Assembly (NCBI GenBank): GCA_018398805.1
Contig: JAGFBZ010000292.1
Coordinates: forward strand, 1,860,001 to 1,924,000
DNA: 64,000 nucleotides
Source: Hirundichthys speculiger
Lineage: Eukaryota > Chordata > Actinopteri > Beloniformes > Exocoetidae
Direction of reading: 5' to 3'
This document shows, piece after piece, positions 1 through 13,783 of this stretch. The notes beneath the pieces were generated by a model, which saw only the letters and a program-made list of their open reading frames with translations, did no database searches and was not told where the DNA came from. The translations under genes were made by a program, and so were the position numbers. Position 1 is the stretch's first letter, and every line of letters begins with the position of its first letter.

Positions 1-979
1 CATTAGCAGATTAAAAAATAAAATCAATTAATCAATCAACCAACCAACTGATTTCTAAGACTTTCAAAAACATCAACTACACATGAACAAAGAGGATTCG
101 ATTTAATATGGAAATATGGGATATTGTTTTGGACTGGTTTTAAAAAGACTGCATCAAACAATTGATCTGAATACTTCAGAATACTCTGCTGTTACATATG
201 TAGGAATCTTAAACAGTTTCTACCTGATTGTCTGCTCTAACCCAAATTAACTGGCAGATGGAGTAAAGCTGAATGATGAACTTCATTTTCAGAAGGATAA
301 TCTCCAGAAGGGCATCTGGGGTGTTAAGTGTAGCCTCGTAACTGCAACCTGGATCCAAGCAAAAGAATGTCTTTAATGTTTAAATAAACGGTTTTTCTGT
401 GTATATGATCTCTTCCTTTTCTCCACCCTTTTTTCTTTTATCTGGTAAGCAGCCATCTCCAGAATCTTGCTGTTGCCTTCCACAATAAATCAGCAGTGCA
501 AGTACCTCAGTAACTCAGTCACATACACACATGTGAGAGGAACGGCAACTCTTAACGTGATCTCATTCTCAACAGTGACCCTCTCTGTTCTAATCTGATC
601 TGAGGTCCATTGTTTCTCCTCCACTGGTGACCTCTGTCCCCCTCGCCTGAAAAACAACTAAGCAGAGACTTCCAGTGACTTCCTGGTACCGAGGGACCAG
701 TGGGGAAGCTGCAGGAACTAGGTTCAGTATCTGATAATCAACTGTGTGCTTGCGGTAAACATGGAGATATACATCAATATTCTGCTTTGCTGTGGCTATT
801 TAGGTAAGAATCAAAAATCCTGAAGAAAAGGGACTCCGTGTGTGTGGGTGTGTGGTTGTGTGTGCGCCCTGTGTGTATGTGTGTGCATTTGAGTTGGTGT
901 GTAAGGGAAAGCAGGTGTTCAGGTGAAGAGGAGGAAGTGGAGCAAGAGGAGATGCGACGTATGGCATCACTGGTTCTCC

Positions 980-2080
980 TAGGGATGCACGATAACTGTT
1001 TTTTTAAACCGATAACCGATAACTTTCAGCTCCTAAAGGCCGATACCGATAACACACGCACGTACCTAAGATCATTACATCAATACTATGAACAAAACCA
1101 AAAACAGTTTTGACTCTTTAAATGAACAGATATTTATTTTTTACAATGAAAAACTATTGGCAAGCCTCTCAAACATTTTCATAAAGCTATCAAACAAACC
1201 TATTTGATATCACACATCAACTTAAATAAGCTGCATTACTGACTGATATAGAAAAAAAATAAAGGCTCCTTGAACTGGTGGAAATACATGCATCAGAATT
1301 ACAAACTGAAAAAAATGCATTCCTCAATGACAATAAAAAATAATGCACATAATGTACTGACACAAGTTAGACTTGTCTGTGTAAATAAACTAAAAAAGTG
1401 CACTCCATAGTAACAAAGAAATTACGTTTAAAGGATTTTGGCTTGTGGTTCCATTCAAATGAATGCCTTTAATTAAAGTAAATGAGGTTTAGTAGTTTTG
1501 AGGGTTTTTTTTAATCTCATGGAAACTTTAGATAAGAGAGAGATGATGGAGAGTGAAGGAGAGGAGAGCGGAGGAGTTGACTTGCTGCTGGCTTGCTCAC
1601 GTTAGCTCATGTTAGCTCATATTAGTGCGATTTCAAAACTCCATGGAAGCGACGGCTATGTTTCAGGTGGCTGATCGGGTTCGACGTATTAAAGTTTGTG
1701 CTATTTTTCCCTTCCTCGCTTGGAGCATTTGTCACAAATAACCAGCCAACTATCTTCCTCTGAAACTTTAACGAAGTTTACACCATAGCCGCCGTGTTTG
1801 TTTTCTCGTCGTTCTTTCGACCTCATCTATTTTTTCTATTTTTATGTGGTAACATGTGGGAAACTACTGCGAATATCAATTAAAGTCAGCAACTACCAAA
1901 ATTATGACTGAATTAACAAGTTGTTTTCTGGCATGAGGGGGTATTCTTGATTTTCCTTGCTGAGAAATCGTTTTTCCTGATTATGCAGACGTCACTTGAA
2001 CATAACATTCACTGCCGGCCGGTCATTCAAGGCTCAGAGGGAGCGAGGCACTGCCGTGTTAAAAAAAAATAAAATTAAAA

Positions 2081-2169
<89 letters not shown>

Positions 2170-2255
2170 ATCGAGGCTATTCGTCATGATGTCGGACTTA
2201 TCGGGATGACGTCATAATTTCCTGTTATCGGCCCGATAGTTATCGTGCATCCCTA
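980..2255 (+). mobile_element. Non-autonomous hAT element, family 1, copy 1
   Basis: Terminal inverted repeats TAGGGATGCACGATAAC and GTTATCGTGCATCCCTA are flanked by a perfect 8-bp target duplication GGTTCTCC (972-979 and 2256-2263), the hAT signature. No transposase frame is visible. A (AT)n tract lies near the right end. The interior matches the copy at 5682-6603. Confidence 0.95.
2089..2166. repeat. (AT)n microsatellite inside the hAT copy
   Basis: 78 bp of AT repeat, absent from the sister copy at 5682-6603, so it grew after insertion, or is ancestral and was lost there. Confidence 0.97.
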
Positions 2256-5200
2256 GGTTCTCCTATGGTTCCTGCACCCTGTATTTACGGTTCACACACA
2301 CACACACCTGTTCCTTTGCATATTTTCATCAACTTCCAAGTACCTGTTGACCTGCAAAAGAGCTATTAGAATTGCTAGTGATTTGGAATTGGCTGATTGA
2401 CCGGCTACTGATCCTGAACTAGCAGATAAGGTTCAAGGAAGTCTTTTTTTCTGTTAAGTACATGCACCTTACATATAGTGACAGTCACATACACTCACGG
2501 TAGTGTAATATGACTTGTGTACAAGTTTTTTTATGTTTGTTTTTTGTCCCTACCCCACCACCATCACCACCAGCACCAATCTGTGGTGCATAAATAATTT
2601 AAGAGTTGGTGCAAATAGCACCTTAAATGATTAGATTTTAGAATATCCTGCAGGCAGCACAGTACAACCAGAAGGAGGCATGTATGCCTTTTAGTTCAGC
2701 TCAGTATTATAAACAAACTCTTTCATAAACAGTTGCCACTTAGACAAACAATGCTTTATTTTAATCTGAGGGTTTGTGCTAATGTCTGTGGAAATTCAAA
2801 AAACAAAATTTTTTTTAAAGGAAAAGTTTGTAGGCCTATTACCAGGTGCACAAAGGCATGGTTTGTTTCATTTTGTGTACAAATGTATCTTTTCTTACTC
2901 TTATTGTCATGTTTTCTTCTCAGTTCTCCAGCATAAACTTTAAAGTTTAACACCACTTCCCACTGCTACTTTTAGAGAATACCTTTCAAGGATTGGGTTC
3001 TCCAATTATTCAATATTCAATAATTCACACTTGAATTTTCTCTTCTCTAATGTAAGACAACTAAGTAAGATTGATTAAAAGCCAAAAAGGCTAGTTCCAA
3101 ACATATGCCATCTTGGTGGAAATAAATCACATTGATGTTAAAATGAAGTCACTAAGGAATATAACAACATCAATCTATTTTCATAATGGGGGCTGAATAT
3201 CACTGTTGTACCAGCACCAACAGTTATAAGGTCAGGTCTGGAGAATATAAACAGGCCTCTTCAGCAGTACCCAACATGAAGTAGATCAACCCTTAGTGAT
3301 AGACCTGCAATCAAATTCTTAGTTCAATCTTAACATTTTTAAAACTTTAATGAAACACAAAAGGACATCAGTGCCTTTCTTTTCATGCTTGACCTGGTTA
3401 ATTCTCTACTGTTCAATCCCCTTAGAGACTCTAGGCAGAAGGTCAGGTTCACATAGCTGGAATTCCTGAAAGATGCCTAAGTAGACAATCTGTATAAATT
3501 CTCTGTGGAGTCTTTAAATCAGCCAACAAAAAAGTGTTACAACCTATGATATGTTTGAAAACTGCCCTCTAAAGCCAAACAATTTTGTGGAAAACCTATC
3601 GGCGTCTGGGTGGGGTGGGAGACAAACCACACTAAGGTTGGACCTTCTGCTTTGCCATGAGGAAAAAAAGAGAAAAAAAAGGAAACAAAGAAGAGACAGA
3701 AAAACATGATGCAATTGCAAAAATGTGAGGAGACCCAGAGCTCCAGAATCAGCCAATTGTGTTTTAGATTCTTTTAAAGAGTGTGGTAACATTTCTTTGC
3801 TTATTAGTCAAAGTTTTTTGGCCAACGCCATCCAATGAGGCTCCTGATAAAGATGCCTGGAAGATTAGTAAAATGCTGTTATTTTCATCTGTTTTTCAAT
3901 TCTCAAAAAGCAGTGATTTCACAGCAATAAATAAATAAATCAGATGAGCATCATTGTCATAATCAGATCAATAAGTACATTCCATGAGGCTCAGATGTAC
4001 ACATTTTGCACAATTACAACGAGCTAATAATATAATAGCTGGAGATGAAGTAATATCTAAATTTTAATACCTCCTGCACCACTGATATTTTCAATCCTCT
4101 TTTTCCAGTGTGATGAGAAATATGTCTTTTGGTTTCCTTCTTAAGAAGGCTAACATATAAACAAGACCTCTACTGCTGCAGGAGATTCTACGCCTTGCAA
4201 AAAGGCTCTTCCAGAGGCACACTCAACAGAAAAGCCTGAATATTAGTGATCCCATGGTACGCTGTCTTCAACTATTCAGCCATCCCACAGTTCTGGTCAA
4301 TCCAGAACAGACATCACACAGATAAAAAGCCAGACAGTGAAGGCACCCTGAGGAGTAGAGCCTGAATCTGTTAAAGATTAACACTCCCCAATATCTGCAC
4401 CTTGTCTGGCATACTAGTAATCTCTCTCCTTCTCTCTCTCTCCCTCCTCTGTCCGTCTTTGTGTTAGGGACTGTAAAAAGGGTTTGCTCAAAAGAGGATT
4501 CCATGCACAAGCCTCACCCCCACCCCCCTTAAATCCTGCTGATAAGAGGAAGACAGCAGCAATTGTATGAAAAATGTAAAACCAACACATTTGAAACACG
4601 TCTTTTTCCCTTTTATATTTGGTTTTACAATGATACTACATGAGGGTTTTTTTTAAACTTCTAAATGCTTTTTAAAAATACAGTAAGGAAGTTGGTTCAC
4701 AAAAACACCAATCTCCTGTAGCGTTGACATTGGAAACAAAGCCACTCAGGATGTGAAAATAACACATTCAACTGTTTTTAATGCTTGTTCACTTTGCTAA
4801 TAATAAGGGCAATTACACAGCAGACATGACAACATTGATCCGTATTTATGTCAGGCTTTTAGCCAGAGGGCCATCCAGCCATCTCTTGGACACCTCATTT
4901 AAAAAAATAGACGGCTTAAATTATTAACTGCGTGGCCTAGCTTTGAACTTTGGCAGTAGGGTATGACCATCAACTATAACAAGTGCAAGCCACTATAATG
5001 ATATATCCTGTAACTAGAGGGGTTTTAGGACCCTGTAGCCAGAGGCTCCGGAGCAGCTAGAGACACGGCTTTTTAAGCGTTGAGTGTGATAAGGTACTTC
5101 AGTTTTCTTTGTCTGGAACGTCTGGAGTCACAGCAGTCTGAATCCAGCATGCACGCCATTCTTACCTTTTGCCGGCCTCATCTTAGTTTTTTCATTTGTT

Positions 5201-5681
5201 TGTTTTAAGTGCCTCGTGCTCTCTTACTTATATTTTCTCAAATAAATTCTCCTCGACTTAAGTACAGCCTTCACCCAGTTTGTTCTGTGCACCTGTATTT
5301 TAATTTGTAGTGTGGGTTTTGTGTTAAGGATATCACTGTGCTGTGCAGAGGATGCTAAGGGTTGTCCATGATGTTTTTCATTTTGTAAAGTATCCTCCTT
5401 TGCACAATCAGCTCCAGAACAGGCCCCAAAACAGAGCCAGCCTTCTTTATCAGCTTGTTCAGTTTCTTTTAGTCACTGGCCCTGATGCTACTCCCCTAAC
5501 AGATGACTGAAGATAGGATTACACTCTCCACAACAGGCTATTAGAAGATATGCAACATCTTGCTGATAACACTAGCTTTACTTATTGAAGTGAACTCTGC
5601 TCTGTCCCTTCTTATAAAACAGCATCAGTGTTGCAGCTCCACTCCAGTCCGTTGTCCAGGTGAACACCAAGGTATTTCTAC

Positions 5682-6603
5682 TAGGGATGCACGATAACTG
5701 TTTTTTAAAACCGATACTGATAACCGATAACTTTCGGCTCCTAAAGGCCAATACTGATAACCAATAACACACACATATACCTAAGATCATTACATCAATA
5801 CTATGAACAAAACCAAAAGCAGTTTTGACTCTTTAAATGAACAGATATTTATTTTTTTTCCAATAAAAACTATTGGCAAGCCTCTCAGTCATTTTCGTAA
5901 AGCTATCAAACAAACCTATTTGATATCTCACATCAACTTAAATAAGGTGCATTACTTACTGGTATAAGAAAATAAAGGCTCCTTGAACTGATGGAAATAC
6001 ATCCATCAGAATTAGAATGAATCAGAATTAATTGGTAACGTTTCTGGTGGCTGGTCAGGTTTGACATAATAAAGCTTGTGCTATTTTTCCCTCTTTCGCT
6101 TGGAGCATTTGTCACAAATAACCAGCGAACTATCTTCTTCTGAAACTTTAATGTAGTTCCATACAATCCGCCATATTTTTGTTTTTTAAATCAGTGCACT
6201 GTGCCACAATGCTGCAATCAAGGTGTAACGTAATTTCCCCCATTCTCTATTCGTTCTTTCGACCTTATCTAATTTTTTCTATTTTTATGTTTAACATGCG
6301 GGAAACTACTGCGAATAGCAATTATAGTAAGCAACTACCAAAATTATGACTGGGTTAACAAGTTGTTTTCTGGCATAAGGGGGTATTCTTGATTTTCCTT
6401 ACTGAAAAATCGTTTTTCTAATTATGCCGACATCACTTGACCATAACATTCACTGCTGGTCATTCAAGGCTCAGAGGAAGCGAGGCACTGCCGTGTTGAC
6501 AAAAATTAAATATGTTATCAGAGGCTATTCGTCATGATATCGGACTTATTGGGATGACGTCATAATTTCCTGTTATCGGGCCGATAATTATCGTGCACCC
6601 CTA
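5682..6603 (+). mobile_element. Non-autonomous hAT element, family 1, copy 2
   Basis: Ends TAGGGATGCACGATAAC and TTATCGTGCACCCCTA, with 8-bp target duplication ATTTCTAC at 5674-5681 and 6604-6611. It interrupts a minus-strand LINE: reverse-transcriptase homology resumes on both sides, so it is younger than that LINE. Confidence 0.95.
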
Positions 6604-7319
6604 ATTTCTACTCCTCCACCACCACCGCTGCTGCTTTTCCCATGATGGAATTGCTGTTGTAAACAGTGAGGAAGAATGGTGAGAGTACAGTTCCCTGTGG
6701 TGCTCCTGTGCTGCTGACCACCTGGTCAGACACACAACCATTCAGTCTCAAACTGTGGTCTGTGTGTCAGGTATTCATAAATCCAGGTGACTGCGAAGGC
6801 ATCCATCTGTGTCTTCTGGAACTTTTCCAGCATCTCCTGATGAGGTTTGAGATGACAATGGAGCAGCAGCAAGAACCATGACTGAGGCAGAAGATAAGAC
6901 AGCTGAGATGTAACAGGGTAGTTGTAGGTCAAGGGAATGTGGGAGGTCTGTTTGGCTGGGGGCAGGAGAGGAGGATGCTGAGCTTGTTTCTGAACTGAAC
7001 CTGTTGAAGAATGAGTTCAGTTCATTGGCTCTGTCCAGACCTTCCATCTATCTGACCTTCCTTCTGCCTGAAGCCTGTGATCTTCTTCATCCCTGGCCAT
7101 GTCTTTTACGCTGTTCGGCTGGAGCTTGTACTCCAGCTTTCTCCTGTACACCTCCTTGTTGTCCCTTATCTTGACTTTTAGTTTTTGTACTGACCTCAAT
7201 AATAATTCACTGTCTCCCTGAAGCCTCTTTGTTTTTTTCTTCTTGAGGGGCTTTCAGGTCACTAGTGATCCAGGGGTTGTTATTAGGGAGGCAACTCACT
7301 GTTTCTTTTTAAATCAAAA

Positions 7320-7475
7320 ACAACTGTTAATTAACTTCTTGCATTTTAATATTTTATCTCATTTTTATTTTCCTCCTGCTTTAATGTACTCTTTAATGCT
7401 TCAAATGTTTTATGTAAAGCACCTTGAATTGTCTTGTACACAAAATGTGCTATACAAATAAACTTGCCTTGCTGT
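7320..7475 (+). repeat. LINE 3'-tail fragment, plus strand
   Basis: Contains the common fish LINE tail pattern GTAAAGCACCTTGAATTG then GCTATACAAATAAACTTGCC. It is in the opposite orientation to the LINE it interrupts. Confidence 0.6.
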
Positions 7476-9699
7476 GCCTTGTTCTAGTGGGGATGATGTT
7501 GTCCACACAGAAGTTGATATATGGTCAGTCGCACACTCAGTCATGGCATTGATGTCATCTCCATGTGGCGCACCAACTGCATCCAAGTCTGTAGCCTAAA
7601 AACACCCCCGCATAGTTTCTTCAGCATCCTGTAACCTCCTTGCTTTGTAGGTGAAGGAGACAAAGACTAAATTATGATCCACCTTGCTCGGAACAGATTA
7701 TGCAGGGGAGCTGTACACGTGTCTAATGTTTGCACGCAACAAATCCAGCGTTTTATTCTGTCTGGTGAAGCAGCTGACAAACAGAGAGAAAGAGAGAGAC
7801 ACATGGTTGAAACCGCCACTGATTGCCAGAAAGACGCTGCGATGTTGTGTCTGTATCTTAGCAATGGCAGAGGTGATGACGTCTCATGTAGCGTCTGCAC
7901 CAGCTGATGGCGGGATGTAAACTACCACTATAATAACAGTGCTGAACTCTTTCGGCAAATAATAAGGATGGAAACTCTCAGCCAACAGTTCAATATCTGG
8001 CTGCAGAAATAATGTTTCACAGTAGCATGTCGTGGATTACACCATCTGTTGTTGACGAGTGCTACAATTCCACCACCCTTTTTCTGCTCTTCTGCAAATT
8101 TCTGTCTGCCTGTATTGAGCTGGGCAGAGACACGCTGGAGTTGGTGTGTCGATCAGCAACTCCTGCTTGTAAATCAGCTTTCTTGCTGCTATGGTTACTT
8201 ATAACAAGAGGTGAAAAAAAAAAAAGTAAACAAGAAACTCCTTCAAGCAGCACAGCATCCAAACGCGAAAGTAAATATTTCAAAAACCAATGTTATCAAT
8301 GACGATGACTTGGTTTAAAAACTACAAAAATATCCACAAAGCTTGCAAAACTCCACAAAGATGACAAACCCGCAAAAGTGCAGCAAGCTCCCACCATGTC
8401 ATCCCACCATGTGCGATGCTATTCTAGAATGACCAACTTTTTCTGCAAAATTTATAAATTTTTCTTTTTACATGGAGTTTGGCGTTTCCATCAAGCTTTT
8501 TTAATGAGATTTCAAAAATTCACACTGAAAAACACATTGACCTTGAATAATATTGATACTATTGCCAATCAAATCTTAATACCGCGATAATCTTAAAGAG
8601 ATTTACATGTTACAGTAACTAATCTAGAAAATATTTTCTCAAAGTTTAACAATTTAACCACTTTAACTGATATTGTTCTTGGTTATGATGAACAGCAGGT
8701 GTGCACATGTAAATGTCCTGCAAGCATTTACATGTTTAACGAAAGAACACTGCACAATACTTAATCTCCACATCACTGAATACAGAAATAGTTTGTTAAT
8801 TATAATAATATTAACAACATCAACTTGGTAAAAAACAATTTTAGACATGAGGATGTTTATTTGAAGACTCAGGTGACAAGATGAGTCATAATGTAAAAAC
8901 AGATGAGACATGAATGATGAACAAGAATGCATTGGCAGTGGCAATACATATTTAAGGAGAGACGAGAAACAATGACTGAGCGTCACCATAAGTCAATCTA
9001 TTAATAGACTAGCTCTGGTGGTATTAACTATAATTCTCCACTTGAAAGTAAAAGCTTCTCTCGTGCCCTAGACACAGAGAGACTGAAAAGAAAGAAAGAA
9101 AGTCCCTCTTTTCATCCCCAACTGCACTGCTTTCATCCAGAGATCCGGGAAATAATGTCAGGCCAATTGGATTGTGTGTCACAGTAAGAATGTCTCTGCT
9201 CTAACTTCTTGGAAAAGATCTAGCAGTTTCTGCCGTAAAAAACAGTGCAACGCCAACAGAAAGGACAGTAGGCAGGTGTTCATGCATGCAGGTAAAATAG
9301 GGAAGGAAAAATAAGCTGTTGAACCAAGCCAAAGGCTCCTGAGAGAGCACAGCTAAAAATAACCAGACTTCAGATCAGTACAGGAACAGAAGCACCCAAT
9401 GTTCTCAAAAAAGGTTCACGGACGCAGACAAAGCCCATTTCAAACTGTCTGTTATCATTACCAAGTGTGATGTCAGACAACTATTTTGAGTTTCCTACGT
9501 CGCGTACAGTACATTGGATTTGAGTATCTAAGGTTTACTTAAGGACATAAACTTAAACAAGTGACATGACGTTTCCGAGGAAGAGTCTTTGTATTGCAAC
9601 TGTTGAGCTTGCAGACATCTGTCAGGAAGTACTAATAAACAGAACAAACTCAAAATACATTCAAACAGAATCACCTTGTATGCTGGATAATGCATTTCA

Positions 9700-9800
9700 A
9701 TTCAACTTTATTCATATAGCATCTATTACAATACAAATTGTCTCTAGGAACTTTTCAGAGACCCAGAGCACGACCCCCGAGCAAATATCATTAACTAAAG
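9700..9800 (-). repeat. Interspersed repeat tail (LINE/SINE 3' end)
   Basis: TTCAATTCAACTTTATTCAT followed by ATAGCATCTATTACAA and CTCTAGGAACTTTTCAGAGA is the reverse complement of a widespread fish repeat tail ending in ATAAATAAAATTGAATTGAA-type sequence. Confidence 0.6.
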
Positions 9801-12241
9801 TAATATTAAATCCTAATTAAGGAAATTTCCTACAACTGCTGCAGCTTACTGACTTTTCCTGACGGATGACAGGAGATTTAAAAAGGAAAGAGGATGAACA
9901 GAAAAAAAAACCTAGATCAAAGTGCTCAATAAAAAGGTATGCAAAATAAAGTTTTGTGATAATTATAGGATATATGATTCATTATTACTTTAAAAGTATT
10001 TACTAGTGCATATATCACAATTATTTCCTGAAACCACACTGCAGCAGCCCTTCTAAATGTTTGCACTAAATCATATAGCAGGAAGTCAACTAGCTACTTG
10101 CTCATCAAAAGGCTTTTCAGAATCATTTCTAACAGCTACACCGCTTAAACAACAGTGACCCTTCGTTTTTCCCGTACAATAAGTGATGAGACCCAGGGCT
10201 CCAGAAACACCTAATTGTTCAAAATAAGAAATGAACACATGAAAGATAAAATGTGTAAAATGCAAGATGAATTAAATGCAAATTGAAAGTCCATAATACC
10301 TAAAAAGAAACAAAATAAAAAAAATTGACAAATATTTTGAATGATACATAACACACACAGTAGCAATCTCACACTGCTTCTTTGCATCGTTCTGTAGCAT
10401 GGCTGAACATGCAGTCAAAAGTGACATTTGTTCACTCAACCACTACTAGAAATCACTATGAGGTAAATTCATATTCTCCAACTGTCGCATATTCCCAACT
10501 AATTCAATACACATTAAGATGGATTGCAAACACAAGCTGCTGAGACAAAACTCTAGTTTCACTCCCCACCTCTCACACACACACACACTTAACACTTCAC
10601 ATCACATGCATTCCCTTGGGCTTGACTTGAAACAGACGTATCCAGACAACACTCGGTAGTAAGCCGTTTTCCTGCCTTGTAGTCCAAACTGTGCCTATCT
10701 CTGCTCTGCAGTCTGGGAGGGGCTTTCCCGCTCTGTTTAGATAGCATTAGACTCACCTACAATTACTTTAGACACAGGCGTCTCCACTATTCTGCTAAGC
10801 AGCTACACCCACAGCAGGTCTATCAGGACTGCAATCAAAGCAAAACAAACTGGCAGGAAATGAACCGGCCATTTATGTCCTTACATGTCCTGAACTACAC
10901 CAAACCGTCTCCTATACTGAAAGCACTGTATGGTCGCATTGTGGTATTCACAATGTGTTTCACATGTGTAAAGCTAAAAAACAGAAGTGTAAGAACAGAT
11001 AGGGAAAAGGGGACAGAATGACAGAAAAAGACAAACTACTGGGAGAGAAAAGATTCAATACTGAACTTTGAAAAAATAAATTCTTGTGTTTATTTTTTTT
11101 TATGAGGAACAATAGAAATGTAATTTGACTTTTTCCCCCCATTTTTTAAATTAAAAGAATATGTGCATAAGCTGGTAATACAACTTCTGTATATGTTACC
11201 ACTTTTCAAAAGATGGCAAAACCATTTTTAACATATTTGTGGAGAGTGTGTCCAACCCTCAGGCCAGATGTGCAGTTTTCCTCTGCTCCACTGCAGTCTG
11301 GAATTTCTTCCTTCTTTTCCTTCCTTTTTCAAAAAAACCCACAAATCACAGGCTATCAACAGTGAGAAATCTAAGACAGCTGTCCTATTACAACATTTGT
11401 GAAAGGCACATCATAGAGTACAAGCTAGCAATCTAAGTTGAAAATGGAAGCTAGTTTAGTCAAGCAGTTCACTGTTGGCCCTGTTTCAGTTTTACCCCGT
11501 GCTTCCTTTTTTGGCACCGACAGCCAGAGAATTGGCTCATGGCTGGGAAAATTGTTTCTAACGTGGCACCAACTCTTTTCCTGTCTTGTATAAAGAACTA
11601 CTTATATCAGGACCTGGACAAGGGATTGTAGTGACCAACAATACTTTTATAATTTGGATTGGGTGAACTAGAAGCTACAATTCCTGATTTCGCAAAGAAC
11701 AAATGAAAATATTTCCTTGGTGTGGATGTGAAATCAAAGCAGTGCTATAAAGCATGAATGATCTCAAGGGCTTCTTGGTTTCTCCCAACTCTAAAAGCAT
11801 GTGTCTTAGCTTGAGTTAGTGATTCTGAATGGTCTCCTGATTTGTGCATGCTCATCTGTCTCTCTGCGCTAGCCTTGTGATGGATAAGTGATGTGTACTG
11901 GGTGTGCAAAATCCTCGCATCAGCAATGATCAGTATATAAAATTCAAAAATTGTTAGTCTGACTTAAACTAGAATAGAATAAGTATAAATATATGAAAAC
12001 ATAATAAAGAGTATAACTAAAAGTCAGATAAGCACAGCCAAATAACAAGGTTGGCAGTCTGATTACTCAACTGTATAGATTAAAATGAACCCCAAGTGTC
12101 TGGACATGCACATGCTCTACAACTTTCTGAGCTCCAACCTGGAAGTAAAACAAAAATGTTACCGATGTTCTGTTGTTGGCGCGATGTTAGGAGGACGCTG
12201 CTAATAAAGTTGCACGTGAATACACAGCGGATTTACATTTA

Positions 12242-12884
12242 CAGTGATCCCGGCACCCCCCCGTGAAAATTAAAATCCGCGAAGGGGAGCCGGAGCCCCT
12301 CGAGCCTAAATAATGCGTTTAAAATATGTTTAAAAATTGCAAAAAAGTAGCGAGGCACTGCAGCGAAACAAGACAAAGGCTCAACTGTGGTCTTTCTGTT
12401 ACCTTCACAGCCTCTGATCTCTGAACCGTAGTAAAGAAACTGCTGGTATTGTGCTATTTTTGGCTCATAATTAGCGGCTAACACGCTAACAACAACAAAA
12501 GAAAAAGTCTGGTTTTCTCTGCATGGAACAGGTACTTTATTCTGGCACTGCAGGGAACTTGTAACATCACACAGGTTGTATTGTTCGGCTTCTCTCGGTT
12601 AACAGAGAGTGTAAATCTATACACGCTGGGCTGCTTGTTATGCTCACTCCACTTTTCATCTAACCCTGTTTTCGTTCTGCCGTCCCACGACACACACTCC
12701 ATTACCCATAAGGCCACCTTCTTAAAGGGGCCAGGCTGACTAACAACATTTCTTCGCTGTGAGAAAATGCGCACAACATCCTGTGATGTTTCCGCGATAT
12801 TTTCTTGATTTTTGTATTATATTATATATTTCTGAAATACCTAAAACCCCGGAACTTAAAGCGCAAATTGGCAAGGGATCACTG
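12242..12884. mobile_element. Pogo/Tigger-like MITE
   Basis: Ends CAGTGATCCC and GGGATCACTG flanked by TA (12240-12241 and 12885-12886), as for Tc1/mariner/pogo elements. The GGCAAGGGATCACTGTA right end is a familiar vertebrate pogo terminus. No transposase is readable; open frames inside are not gene-like. Confidence 0.88.
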
Positions 12885-12893
12885 TATTATAAT

Positions 12894-13627
12894 TAGGGAT
12901 GGGCATAATTAATCGATTAATCGATGATTGATCATTAAGAATTTGGTCGAAGAAATTAATTTTCGTCGATGAACCGAAGGTTTTTTTTTTTTTTTTAAAC
13001 AATCCGAATGTAGGTTATCAGTGCACGTCCTCAAACAATGCGATGCATTTCGCTGTGCCACCGATAGAAATTTGGCAGCAGGGGGCAACATTTCACCATC
13101 ACCCTATCCTGGCTTGGCTCAGTTGTTTCATGCGAGCTTCTGTAGGTCCTCGCCTAATCATAAAGCGGTCGCGGTGAAGTGTGGCGTGGGACCATTTTCG
13201 TTTAGAAAATGACCAAGTGTACTGCAATCACTGCAATGCACATTACAAATACAATTAACCGACAATGACAATGATGTATCACTTGAACAACGCGCATCCA
13301 AGCCTTGTAAAGGATGGTGGCGGCGGTTCATCTCAATCTCAGCCTAGCCTAGCCTAGTCTCAACTCGGTGTTAGCACAGACCAGAAGGAGCTGCAGTGCA
13401 CATCGAGCACACAACAAGCGCATCTTTTTAAGAAACAAAAAGCCTGTAATACTGGCGCCTACATGCGCGGGCCATAGCAACCAGGCCAAAGGGGAAAACA
13501 AACGTCACGCCGATATCGAGAATATTTGTGATAGTTTTCAATATAAAAATGTTAATGATTAATTGATTATTAATCATTAATTCTCCCGACGATCGACGAA
13601 TAAATCTCGACCAAATGCCCATCCCTA
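12894..13627 (+). mobile_element. Non-autonomous hAT element, family 2, copy 1
   Basis: Ends TAGGGATGGGCA and TGCCCATCCCTA, with perfect 8-bp target duplication ATTATAAT (12886-12893 and 13628-13635). It inserted one base from the edge of the pogo-like MITE, sharing the A of its TA. Contains a CTAGC/CTAGT short tandem array near 13344-13362 and AT-rich ATTAATCGATTAATC palindromes at the ends. Confidence 0.93.
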
Positions 13628-13639
13628 ATTATAATATAT

Positions 13640-13783
13640 AGAAAATGCCACAGTTTTTATGCTAGTCGTATCATTTTATTTTGTTGCATTTATCTGCGGC
13701 ATATTTTACAGACCGGTCCCTGAAAAATATTGCTCAACATTAAACTGGTCCATGGCGCAAAAAAGGTTGGGAACGACTGCTAT
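13640..13783. mobile_element. hAT terminal fragment
   Basis: GACCGGTCCCTGAAAAATAT, then GGTCCATGGCGCAAAAAAGG and TTGGGAACGACTG is the reverse complement of the common fish hAT end that begins CAGTGGTTCCCAACC. The other end was not located. Confidence 0.6.

Larger units (their letters stand above)
5340..8290 (-). mobile_element. Degenerate L2/Rex-type non-LTR retrotransposon, minus strand
   Basis: Read on the minus strand: an endonuclease part at about 8120-7480 (motifs like VVEL then VNNRWCN); a linker and start of the RT at about 7200-6780 (VYRRKLEYKLQ, ANELNSFFNRFSSET); YLTHRPQF near 6750 and a GAPQG-type turn near 6700; then, beyond the hAT insertion, an L-G-V-H-L-D-N-like stretch and YKKGQSR near 5600. 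Frameshifts and stops are many, and the catalytic FADD/FSDD box between GAPQG and LGVHLDN appears deleted. It is further interrupted by the hAT at 5682-6603 and by a LINE tail at about 7320-7475. A dead element; clade assignment is from memory of fish LINEs. Confidence 0.8.

Noticed and set aside
838..1113. Open frame starting MCVGVWLCVRPVCMCVHLSW
   Set aside because: Produced by a GT-rich low-complexity stretch running into a hAT element.
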